A stretch of 64,000 nt of DNA from an uncultured Prevotella sp. (GTDB lineage: Bacteria > Bacteroidota > Bacteroidia > Bacteroidales > Bacteroidaceae). Location: assembly GCA_900554835.1 (NCBI GenBank), contig USJD01000003.1, positions 1 to 64,000 on the forward strand, in the 5' to 3' direction. The position numbers and the translations under genes were made by a program. The notes beneath the pieces are model-generated. The model did not search any database. It was not told where the DNA came from and was given only the letters and a program-made list of their open reading frames with translations. This document shows, piece by piece, positions 34,788 to 43,338 of this stretch; the first letter of the stretch is position 1; each line of letters starts with the position of its first letter.

Positions 34788-35915
34788 TTACTTTTTTGCT
34801 TTTTCCTTTTCCAAATATAAGCCATTAATATCATGGAGGAATAAGGTTCTCGGTTCGTTATAGAACTTGACAAAATCTTCAGTAGATCGTTGACCTGGGA
34901 ATGGTACATAATAGTGATTGGCAAGTTCGTGTCCGTTTCGCCAAAGCATGATATAGCTGATAGGATGTTTGTCAATGGCCTTTGATAAGTTCTCGGTCCA
35001 CCAATTGTCACTCTTAATGCTGCGATATCCAGTTTCTGTAATGGCGATAGGCTTTCCTGCTTTTTTGCACAGCGTAGTCAACATTTTTAAATTCTTGTCC
35101 AATGTCTTTGTAAATGTAGCAAGTGCAGCTGTATCACCTTCTTCTGCATGACAATAGTAATTGATGCCCAGTATATCAACTTGTTCATCTCCCGGGTATC
35201 GAGCTAAATAATGCGACTCAGATGCATCTTCTGTTGCTACTGGTGAATAAGCATAGAGTACATTTACTACATCATTTTCTTTCATGCGCTCTTGCGTCAT
35301 TTGCCAAAGAGCAAGATATTGTTCTTTTGTGCAAACTGAGTCTTCCCACCAAAAGTGATTCTCTCCATTCTCTTGCCATGGTCGGAAGATGACTGGTACT
35401 TTCACACCATAAGGAGTTTCGAGCGAATTTATGAAATGTGCTACTTTGTCAAGCCATCCTAAAAAAGCTTCGTGTTTGCAGCCACCTTCCATGATGTCAT
35501 TGATAGAGCCGCCTTTAGTAGGATTTTTGCATTGCCATGATAGGGTAACAACACCTGCACGATCAAATTGGTTGATGATTTCTTGGCGAATGCGGTTGAA
35601 TGGGGTAGAGTAGATGTTGAGTGAATCTCCTGTTTCTATTCCTCCTATTTCAAAACCTACTATGGAAGGCATGTCGCCACAGATGGTTTTGATGTCAGAT
35701 CTGGCGCTATCATCAGCCCATCCTTCCCCATAAAGGGTAGCATCCTGCTGTCCGAAGAGATACCCTCGACTGGAGATTTCTGTAAGGTGATATAGGAGGT
35801 TTTCCGTGCGTTGTGTCCTGCCATTATCACCCATCGGATCATCAGCTTTTTTCTTGCCGCAAGACCACAAAAGGCATGCCAGAAGGCATGCCGTTATTAT
35901 TTGTATTTTTCTCAT
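34788..35915 (-). CDS. GH26 mannanase-like lipoprotein
   Basis: A 375-residue lipoprotein (LLWSC, Cys19, GKKK). GH26 marks along the chain: GYLFGQQDATLYGEGW, IVGFEIGGIETGD, AGVVTLSWQ, catalytic region RPWQENGENHFWW with acid/base Glu182, YPGDEQVDILGINYY, nucleophile Glu294 in AITETGYRS, and SYIMLWRNGHELANHYYVP. Both catalytic glutamates remain, but the His that normally precedes the acid/base is Gln181 and the MNGG loop is changed. Substrate class beta-mannan; specificity may differ from classical endo-mannanases. Sits 12 bp after the module-bearing GH26. Confidence 0.85.
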   Translation of the reverse strand: MRKIQIITACLLACLLWSCGKKKADDPMGDNGRTQRTENLLYHLTEISSRGYLFGQQDATLYGEGWADDSARSDIKTICGDMPSIVGFEIGGIETGDSLNIYSTPFNRIRQEIINQFDRAGVVTLSWQCKNPTKGGSINDIMEGGCKHEAFLGWLDKVAHFINSLETPYGVKVPVIFRPWQENGENHFWWEDSVCTKEQYLALWQMTQERMKENDVVNVLYAYSPVATEDASESHYLARYPGDEQVDILGINYYCHAEEGDTAALATFTKTLDKNLKMLTTLCKKAGKPIAITETGYRSIKSDNWWTENLSKAIDKHPISYIMLWRNGHELANHYYVPFPGQRSTEDFVKFYNEPRTLFLHDINGLYLEKEKAKK

Positions 35916-35927
35916 ATTTCCATGTAA

Positions 35928-37694
35928 TTATTTCATACTTGGTACCTGATCACGTGTAATGATATTAGGTTGTGACATAGCGTCCTGCCACCACTCCTGT
36001 GTAGAGTGGTAAGTCTGACTGTTTTCGTCATTAAACCATACCATAAACCAGCTCCACTTGGCACCAGCATTCCATTGTTTGCTGACTGTTGCAATCTGAC
36101 TATTGGTATAAGTGCTATAGCCGCATTCACCAAGTGTAACTATCTTATTACCATATGTGGCACTGAGGTCTGCATATTCCGTAGCACATTTTGCATCGTC
36201 TTCTCCATAGAGATCACGTGCAACAATATCTACGTATGCATCACCAGGATACCAGTCGTTATCATTTCCACAACTGGTCCATACCCAGATAAGATTGTCA
36301 AGGCCAGCTTCTTTCAGTTCGTTAAACATGGCAATCCAGAGTTTCTTAAAGCTATCTGCATCCTTACCCCACCAGAACCATTTGCCACTTGCCTCGTGGA
36401 ACGGGCGCCAAAGTACAGGAATGTTGGCATTTTTCAAGAGAGTGAGGTACTCTTTTAGAGTATTCATGTCGTCTTTCCATACTTGATTCTCCCAAGTTCC
36501 TTCTGTCAATGCATTGGCTGCATCAAATGTAGTTCCTTCTGGCTTGGATTCTGACTTCAGATAAAAATCGTAATCCTTATTAGGATCAAGGTTTGCTGTT
36601 GGCTTATAGAGTTGAGTGCCCTGAGCCAAGTCCTTGTTTGCCGGTACGATATAAACGCCAGTCAATGTATAGTCATGACCAGAAAGAATGAAACCATTAT
36701 TCTTCATTTCTGCCAGTGTTGTTGCATCAAGAGTCATGGAATATTGGTCTCCACTGATATCAAAGTATTCCCAACTGGTACCAGCTTCGTCTGTAAAGCC
36801 TGTCCACGAAGAATTCTTGATAGAACCTTGAGCACCGTCTGCCACGTCAGAAATGGTAGCTACAAGTTTGTCGCCTACCTGTGCATTTCCAAGAGCTGCC
36901 TTTACAGCATCGTTAGTCAACTGGAGGTTAGCGCTCCAATCGCTGAGCATATTGATGCCTTTACCTGCCTGTGGTTCATTCTTTGGTACATTCCAGTGCC
37001 ACATCATTTGTACAATACCATTTTGGTCGCTCCAGTTCTTTACAGGAGAGATGTCCTTATAGTTTATCCAGTTTGCACCGGCTTGGGAAGCTGCCATGTG
37101 TACATAATCAAAACCATTGATTGCAGGGTATTTGCCTGTCCATTCGTTCACTTTGTCAGCGCATTCCTGATTCCATGCCACATTGGCCATCATACCAGAG
37201 ATAATCTTGTTGTCCACATTCTCCAAAAGGAAATTGTAGAGCGCTTTGGCTGATGTACTTGTTGCCGTGACTGGAGTTCTGTCCAAATCTGTTGTAGTGA
37301 AGTTTACGTTGACAGATGCAGCAGGCTTACCTTGTCCGTTGGTGATAAGTCCTTCTGGAATGGTGATGTTTACGTCCTGACCACGCTGTGGAACATTGAG
37401 GGTCATGGTGAGCAGACTGTCTGCACCATAGACAATGGCATTGGTAAGCGTACCGCCATTTACCACAATCTTATCCTTGTCCTGTGATGCGAAGAAAATG
37501 CGCTTGTCATATTTTACTGTTACTGTAATATCGCCACGCTTAACGTTGTTGGCTCCGGCAAGAGGAGTTGATGCTACAAATTGTGGCGCATTTACATCAG
37601 GAATGGTATATTGTGCATCTGTGTCGGCGCAAGCAGTGACCCCGAAGGTCACTGCTGCCATTGCCAGCGCTGATAATATATGATTCTTTCTCAT
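35928..37694 (-). CDS. GH26 mannanase with Ig domain and barrel-inserted module
   Basis: A 588-residue lipoprotein (VTAC, Cys22, ADTD). A Big_5-like Ig domain (about 35-135; PLAGANNVKRGDITVTVKYD ... VNFTTTD) precedes the GH26 barrel. The barrel starts near residue 145 (KIISGMMANVAWNQ; MMWHWNVPKNEP about 230-241), is interrupted at about 248-365 by a binding-like module (VGDKLVATISDVADG ... NNGFILSGHDYTLTGVYIVP), then resumes (GTTFDAANALTEGTWENQVW). Catalytic residues are intact: RPFHEASGKWFWWG with Glu434, and nucleophile Glu523 in LGECGYSTY. A surface endo-mannanase with a built-in binding module is the likely role. Confidence 0.87.
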   Translation of the reverse strand: MRKNHILSALAMAAVTFGVTACADTDAQYTIPDVNAPQFVASTPLAGANNVKRGDITVTVKYDKRIFFASQDKDKIVVNGGTLTNAIVYGADSLLTMTLNVPQRGQDVNITIPEGLITNGQGKPAASVNVNFTTTDLDRTPVTATSTSAKALYNFLLENVDNKIISGMMANVAWNQECADKVNEWTGKYPAINGFDYVHMAASQAGANWINYKDISPVKNWSDQNGIVQMMWHWNVPKNEPQAGKGINMLSDWSANLQLTNDAVKAALGNAQVGDKLVATISDVADGAQGSIKNSSWTGFTDEAGTSWEYFDISGDQYSMTLDATTLAEMKNNGFILSGHDYTLTGVYIVPANKDLAQGTQLYKPTANLDPNKDYDFYLKSESKPEGTTFDAANALTEGTWENQVWKDDMNTLKEYLTLLKNANIPVLWRPFHEASGKWFWWGKDADSFKKLWIAMFNELKEAGLDNLIWVWTSCGNDNDWYPGDAYVDIVARDLYGEDDAKCATEYADLSATYGNKIVTLGECGYSTYTNSQIATVSKQWNAGAKWSWFMVWFNDENSQTYHSTQEWWQDAMSQPNIITRDQVPSMK

Positions 37695-37726
37695 AGTTAT
37701 CTTATTTTAATATTCATATTTCAGGT

Positions 37727-40165
37727 TTACTCAAGTGTAATCTTAGTGAATGTAAAGTTGTCTCCAGTAATAACGAGTCCACCATTATCAACCAAGTCTT
37801 TGATTACATTCTCTGTTAAGGTTACCTCATATTTTCCAGTGTCATCTGGGAAATCGTATTGTCCAGGAATTGGTTCAGGTAAATTGCCCCAGCCTTGACC
37901 ATGACGCAGGCTGACACAACCCCATGCCCCAGCAGTTACCTTGCTGTAGTAAATACGCATGATAGTTCCCGGTTTCACAGTACTCCAGTCGTAACCACCC
38001 CAGGCGAGTGACTGATCTCCACTCCAACTGACAATGCTGGAAGTGCCGCTCCAAATAGCCTTTTCTTGAGGTATGGTAATTTCTGCTTCAATCTTATTGA
38101 TGATAGCACCTGTACCATTGAAGATGATGAGACCACCCCAATTGGTAGATTTTGCCTTGAGGGCTGCAATCACTGTAGAAGAAAGTGGCAAGGTGAACTC
38201 TTTCGCGTTAGCGTCCAACTTGTAAACATGTTCTTTGGCTTCACCATTGTCAAGGTCTATATTAGCCCAGCTACCATCTTGTCCTTTCAACTGAACGTTG
38301 TCTGCAGTTGGAGTATATTTAATCTTCAAGACAACGTTTGCACCATCAGGAATATTATCTAATGCATCTTGTGCTATCAAACCTTGGGTATTAGCGCTCC
38401 ATGCAGCGAGGTCGAGAGGACCATTCATCAACGTTCTTGTGATAGAACCTGCAGGAATCACAGTGATATCATACTCAATCTCACCATTAGAAGAAATAAG
38501 TTTCAACTTAGAACTTGAGCTGGCATCCTTCGGAATAGCTACAGTCAGCATAGATGTCTTTTCTGCATAGACATGGTTTACTTTCTTGCCATTGACGAAT
38601 ACGCTTTCAAGTTTATCTCCATTCTTTACAGGAACAGTCAGGGTACTTCCTGCTTCAGGAATATTTTCCTTGTTGGAGAAATCTGGCATTTCTGTGATAT
38701 AGCAGAATACTGCCTCCTCAATATTTAATTCAAGACCTTCAATGGAAGTTCCATTTGCCATCGTAAGAGTTGGTTTGCCAGTCTTTGCATTCATCGGAAC
38801 AGTGAGTGTGATACTCTTGCCGTCTTCTGCAGCTTTCACTTCTACCTCGTCTGTACCTTCACCGAATTGTACCTTCTTTACAAGGTCGAGATCTGTACCC
38901 TTGATGGTGAGTACACCACCTGCGCTTACTGTACTGTTATCGTAACCTGTAACTACTGGTTTCACGAGCGTGAAAGGAACTTCTACACCCTTGCCGTTCT
39001 TCATGCGCAATACAAGATTGCCCTCTTGAGCAGTTGCAGGTACGCTTTCGATGATGAGTCGGGTTCCATCAGGATTCACGATGAACTTGATTTCTTCCTC
39101 TGATGCAACATTTGGCATTTCGATAGAGTTGACTACATCAAGATCTTTACCTGTGATAATCAATGAAGCACCTGCTTTCACTGGAGAAGGAGCTGCTACA
39201 CATTGAGTAGGAGCGACCGTTGTTAGAGTACCAACAGGAATCTCAACTCCTGAGCGGGCTACGAGTACGAAATCGCCATCAGCAACTTCTGCTGGAAGTG
39301 CAAATGTCAAAGTCTTACCATCTTCACTTACTGTGAAATCTGATATCTCTACTACTTGTCCTTTGGTATCATCCTCTTTTGGAGAGAATTTTAAGCTTTT
39401 TACCAAACCGAAATGAGCACCGGTTACAGTTATGGTTTCACCCAATTTGGCTGTAACTGCACCTGTCAATTCTGCCTCACCTCTTGGGGATGCCCACTTG
39501 GTGATAGTAGGAGTTCCTACATTGAGCGCATTTTCAGACTCGATGATATTGTAGAGAGCAATAGATGGATCTTCTACTGTTGTCAAATCCAAGTCGAAGA
39601 GGTTAATCTTTCCAGTCTTGGCTTCTTCTGGAACAACCACCTCTATCTTATAGCGAGAATGAGATACGAAATCCTTTTCAGGAATCAGCACGCCATCTGC
39701 AAATTCTATCATGTGTACGAGATTCAGATAGTCGCCTTCAATAGTCAGCGTCTCACCCGGCATGATGCTTGCAGGAGAAAAAGATGTGAAGACGATTGGC
39801 TCCTCGTAAGTGAGCTGAGTCTTGGTCTTGATTTCCTCATCTGTCTTTGTGACAAGGGTAAGATATCCTACAAGCGGTCCCTCCTTAGGTACTGTAATCT
39901 TGATTTCACTTGGGATACCCGCCTTTACAACTTCTATGTTTGTGATAGGATCGCAACCTGGAATCTGAATTTGTGAAATCTGGTCGAGGTTACTACCCAA
40001 GAAGCGGAGTTGACCACCACGCATCACAGGCTGTGGACCATATACATTGAGATGAACTCCCTTCTGATACTGGTTGGTATCGAGATCATCTTCGCTGCAG
40101 GCTGTGAGTGATAGCCCCATCAGGGCTACCACCAACAGTGCTAATATATTCTTGATCTTTTTCAT
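37727..40165 (-). CDS. IPT-repeat surface glycan-binding lipoprotein
   Basis: An 812-residue lipoprotein (LTAC, Cys23, SEDD). About six IPT/TIG immunoglobulin-like repeats fill residues 40-570, each with a PxxVxxGxxLxIxGxxL-type motif (SPASIMPGETLTIEGDYL; PSPVKAGASLIITGKDL; DNSTVSAGGVLTIKGTDL). The last 240 residues are two beta modules (about 575-695 and 698-812; AIWSGTSSIVSWSGDQSL ... NGGLVITGDNFTFTKITL) of the kind found in the small secreted protein and inserted in the GH26. Probably a stalk carrying two binding heads at its end, in the position of a surface glycan-binding protein. Confidence 0.82.
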   Translation of the reverse strand: MKKIKNILALLVVALMGLSLTACSEDDLDTNQYQKGVHLNVYGPQPVMRGGQLRFLGSNLDQISQIQIPGCDPITNIEVVKAGIPSEIKITVPKEGPLVGYLTLVTKTDEEIKTKTQLTYEEPIVFTSFSPASIMPGETLTIEGDYLNLVHMIEFADGVLIPEKDFVSHSRYKIEVVVPEEAKTGKINLFDLDLTTVEDPSIALYNIIESENALNVGTPTITKWASPRGEAELTGAVTAKLGETITVTGAHFGLVKSLKFSPKEDDTKGQVVEISDFTVSEDGKTLTFALPAEVADGDFVLVARSGVEIPVGTLTTVAPTQCVAAPSPVKAGASLIITGKDLDVVNSIEMPNVASEEEIKFIVNPDGTRLIIESVPATAQEGNLVLRMKNGKGVEVPFTLVKPVVTGYDNSTVSAGGVLTIKGTDLDLVKKVQFGEGTDEVEVKAAEDGKSITLTVPMNAKTGKPTLTMANGTSIEGLELNIEEAVFCYITEMPDFSNKENIPEAGSTLTVPVKNGDKLESVFVNGKKVNHVYAEKTSMLTVAIPKDASSSSKLKLISSNGEIEYDITVIPAGSITRTLMNGPLDLAAWSANTQGLIAQDALDNIPDGANVVLKIKYTPTADNVQLKGQDGSWANIDLDNGEAKEHVYKLDANAKEFTLPLSSTVIAALKAKSTNWGGLIIFNGTGAIINKIEAEITIPQEKAIWSGTSSIVSWSGDQSLAWGGYDWSTVKPGTIMRIYYSKVTAGAWGCVSLRHGQGWGNLPEPIPGQYDFPDDTGKYEVTLTENVIKDLVDNGGLVITGDNFTFTKITLE

Positions 40166-40184
40166 GTTTGTTTCTGTTTAAAGA

Positions 40185-41552
40185 TTATTTATTAGGAACC
40201 ACACGGATGTTGTCCATCTTGATGATTGGCTTACACTCAGTACCATTTACGCCACCACCAACGACAAACATAGTGAGACTTGCAAAGTCTGATGGCAACT
40301 TAGGAACACTTGTCGTAGCAGCGCCTGTTCGGTCGAGGTTGAAATTAGTGAGTGGAATAGTAACGGTTACCCACTTGTCGCCCGTATCATAAGAACCTGT
40401 TGTGGTCCAAGGTCTATACATAGCACGTCCCCATTCACCTTCTTTGTTTGTGCCTTCGCCATTGAAAACGTATGCATTGGCACCAGCTACAGTTCCCTTA
40501 AATCCATCGATAGGTTTGCCTGATAAAGATACTTTGTCGAAGCCTTCGAAACAAATTTGCATAGCTCCTGCGCTCCAAGGATTTGAAGAAGGGATATACA
40601 TTTCAAACTTTAATGCCATATTTTCGTAGTGGGTGAAATCTGCAAGGTTATACAATGCAACACCGTCGCCTTCATTCACCTTCTGTGGGTCATCCCATGA
40701 ACCAGCCCAGTATTCGAATGAGAAATCAGAATCAGCCCAACCGCCATCAGCACTCATTACTGCATTGTTACCATCACCCAACTGTACAAATTTGCCTTTC
40801 AATGCAGTGTCGTCTGTGATGATATCACGATTATGCCAACCATGATTACCCAATACATTTACACCATCCCAAGGAGTGTCAAAGTCGAAGAGCATGCCGC
40901 GAGTATCCATGTAATGGAAAGTTGTTTCTGTTTCTCCGTACAGGGTCTGGACCTTCAATGAACCTTCTGTAGTGCATTCTGGGAGTGTAAATGTGATGGC
41001 ACTCTGAGAGATGTTCTTGAACTCTGTGATTTCCTGTCCGTCAGGCATTGTTACCTTGAGAGGTACATTAGCATCATCCACGAAATAGTTTCCGTATAAG
41101 GTAACATCTTCACCAGCCTTGGCATATTCGCAAGACATAGATGTAGGATTTGGAGCTGGAACCACGATGTGGAAATCGTAATCTACCTTTTCTCCATCTC
41201 TTGTCACCATATAGATTTTATCTGTTACATCAGTAGGAATTGTTGCAGGAATCTGCACAATCATGGTGTGATCGGTGATGTAACTGGTGTTCAATTGTGC
41301 CTTCTGGTCGTTGAAGAAAAGTTCCTTGATGCTTGTCAGGTTGTTACCTACAAGGCAAATTACAGACGAAAGACTCGCTTTATCGAGCAGGGAGTCTGCC
41401 TGTGACAAATAAGGCATACGGATGTAATTCACGGTAGGAACACCCCCTGTAAGCTCGAACTTATCTGGCTGGTCTTCGCATGAGGTCAGCGTGCTGGCAG
41501 AAATCGCCATCAGACCTACAAACAACCAACTGAATATTTTATTTAGTTTCAT
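40185..41552 (-). CDS. SGBP-B-like surface glycan-binding lipoprotein
   Basis: A 455-residue lipoprotein (LTSC, Cys25, EDQPD). Two Ig/IPT-like domains (about 35-130, 130-218; the second opens with PAPNPTSMSCEYAKAGEDVT) lead to a C-terminal beta-jelly-roll domain (about 222-455; RGMLFDFDTPWDG, SFEYWAGSWDD, NMALKFEMYIPSSNPW, KWVTVTIPLTNF, IKMDNIRVVP). This is the layout of SGBP-B proteins described for xyloglucan and other glycans in Bacteroidetes, where the last domain binds the polysaccharide with surface aromatic residues. Encoded right after susD-2, as usual. Confidence 0.85.
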   Translation of the reverse strand: MKLNKIFSWLFVGLMAISASTLTSCEDQPDKFELTGGVPTVNYIRMPYLSQADSLLDKASLSSVICLVGNNLTSIKELFFNDQKAQLNTSYITDHTMIVQIPATIPTDVTDKIYMVTRDGEKVDYDFHIVVPAPNPTSMSCEYAKAGEDVTLYGNYFVDDANVPLKVTMPDGQEITEFKNISQSAITFTLPECTTEGSLKVQTLYGETETTFHYMDTRGMLFDFDTPWDGVNVLGNHGWHNRDIITDDTALKGKFVQLGDGNNAVMSADGGWADSDFSFEYWAGSWDDPQKVNEGDGVALYNLADFTHYENMALKFEMYIPSSNPWSAGAMQICFEGFDKVSLSGKPIDGFKGTVAGANAYVFNGEGTNKEGEWGRAMYRPWTTTGSYDTGDKWVTVTIPLTNFNLDRTGAATTSVPKLPSDFASLTMFVVGGGVNGTECKPIIKMDNIRVVPNK

Positions 41553-41574
41553 ATTGTGTTCTTTTTATAGTTCA

Positions 41575-43320
41575 TTAATAAGAGAATGCTGCTCTAACAT
41601 CTACATGCTGTGCTTCTTCCATCAGGTGAGGATTGTAAACCACGTCACCCTGTGGGAATGGCAAGGTAAAGATAGAGGCTGTTACGTTTGGCTTTGGAGT
41701 ATATGTATCGTAGAACATCGTGCTCTCATCTACATTCCATGGACCATTATCGTTACCTTTATTATAGTATGCCTTGTAGAGGTCGCCCAAACCATTATAA
41801 GCATTACGCTTTTGGTTCTTGATGATATTTATCGCCTTTTCAACATTGTAGTAAGACATACGTACAAGGTCAAACCAATAGTCGCCTTCTAAAGCAAGTT
41901 CCAAACGGCGCTCTTTCAACACTTCATCCAGAGTGATGCTTGATGGCTTGTCAAAGAGGGTAGGTCTTGCTCTGTGCCAAACCTGATAATAAGCATCAAT
42001 GGCACTTTCATCAGTTGTAGAACCAGCATTGCCGATTTTAGCTTCAGCATAAATCAGATAAACGTCAGCAAGGCGCAATACATGGGTAGAGAGATCTGAA
42101 GACTGCTTGCCAGCACTTCTTCCGAAAGTCTTTACATGGTCTGCATCGTCGCCATAAAGATGTTTGGCGATATTGGCACCTGTACCAGACTGAAGACCGT
42201 CATTGCTTCCAGGTGCATACTTCTTGTCGTAGAGGAACTTGATATAATTGAAGCCACCCTTGTCTTGCCACCATTGACTATATGTATCACCAGCCATCAT
42301 CATGGTAGCCTTACGGCGTTCATCCGTAGCAGGACGTGAATTAGGGTTTTGAAGAGGGGTTACGCCAAATGCTTCTTCCAAATCTACTGAAGGTGCAGTC
42401 CAGTCTCCCCAACTCTGGTACTCACAGAAACCGGAAGGAGCCAACTCTGAAGTCAAACAGTTACCACAGGTATAATTCAACTGGTCTGCTGTCCATCGCC
42501 ATCCTATCAGACTTTCTTCGCAGTTGTTGTTTTCACCCTTGAAGATATCCGCATAATGTTCCATGAGTTTTTTACCAGAGTTATCAATTACATCTTTAGC
42601 AAGTTCTGCAGCTTTGGCAAGATCATTCTCGTCACGCTGTCCGTTTCCATTGCAATTGATACCACTCTTTGCGAGATATACTTTTGCAAGCAAACCCTTG
42701 GCACCCCATTTGTCTATTCTTCCAGCTGTGTTGGTGTTTGGAAGCAAATCGATAGCCTTTTCCAATGTCATCACGATATACTCGTAAACATCGGCAGCCT
42801 TTACCTTATATTTATTATTATAGTCTCCGGCTGCAATCTCAGAACTGTTGTTATGTACGATAGGCACATCACCCCAGATACGGACCAGGTAGAAATAGGC
42901 CATTGCTTTCCATGCCAGGCATTCGCCCATAGCCGTGTTCTTGGCACTTGCTGATGCATTGGCGGTCTGCAGACGGTTGTAGATGGTATTTGCCTGTGCA
43001 TTTACTGCCCATAATGAACTGGAAGTGGAAGTAATATCAGGATCACTACCGTTTACAGTAAAGGTAAGATATGGTGATTGACCCATATACAAGTTGCCTG
43101 ACATCACTTCTGGAATCTTGTAGTAGCCACGGCTCAAGAAATCATACCAAGGAGAACTGTAAAGTGAGTTGGTACTCACCTTCACCTGATCGTCATTTGC
43201 ATAATAGTTAGCATCATTATAGCTATCTTCGTTTGGGCGATCGAGAAAGTCTTCACAAGAGGTGAGAGTGCCGCCCAATAAGAGTGCAAATGCTATATAT
43301 TTTAAGTTCGATAATTTCAT
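41575..43320 (-). CDS. SusD/RagB glycan-binding lipoprotein (locus 2)
   Basis: A 581-residue lipoprotein (signal ends LTSC, Cys22, EDFLD). Family marks: ECLAWKAMAYFYLVRIWGDVPIV (about 140-162), GAKGLLAKVYLAKSGI, and the C-terminal LKERRLELALEGDYWFDLVR (about 470-490). Partner of the SusC encoded 18 bp upstream. It differs clearly from the locus 1 SusD, so the two import systems are not a recent duplication and may prefer different lengths or decorations of the glycan. Confidence 0.94.
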   Translation of the reverse strand: MKLSNLKYIAFALLLGGTLTSCEDFLDRPNEDSYNDANYYANDDQVKVSTNSLYSSPWYDFLSRGYYKIPEVMSGNLYMGQSPYLTFTVNGSDPDITSTSSSLWAVNAQANTIYNRLQTANASASAKNTAMGECLAWKAMAYFYLVRIWGDVPIVHNNSSEIAAGDYNNKYKVKAADVYEYIVMTLEKAIDLLPNTNTAGRIDKWGAKGLLAKVYLAKSGINCNGNGQRDENDLAKAAELAKDVIDNSGKKLMEHYADIFKGENNNCEESLIGWRWTADQLNYTCGNCLTSELAPSGFCEYQSWGDWTAPSVDLEEAFGVTPLQNPNSRPATDERRKATMMMAGDTYSQWWQDKGGFNYIKFLYDKKYAPGSNDGLQSGTGANIAKHLYGDDADHVKTFGRSAGKQSSDLSTHVLRLADVYLIYAEAKIGNAGSTTDESAIDAYYQVWHRARPTLFDKPSSITLDEVLKERRLELALEGDYWFDLVRMSYYNVEKAINIIKNQKRNAYNGLGDLYKAYYNKGNDNGPWNVDESTMFYDTYTPKPNVTASIFTLPFPQGDVVYNPHLMEEAQHVDVRAAFSY

Positions 43321-43338
43321 ATTCTTTGTTTTTTAATG

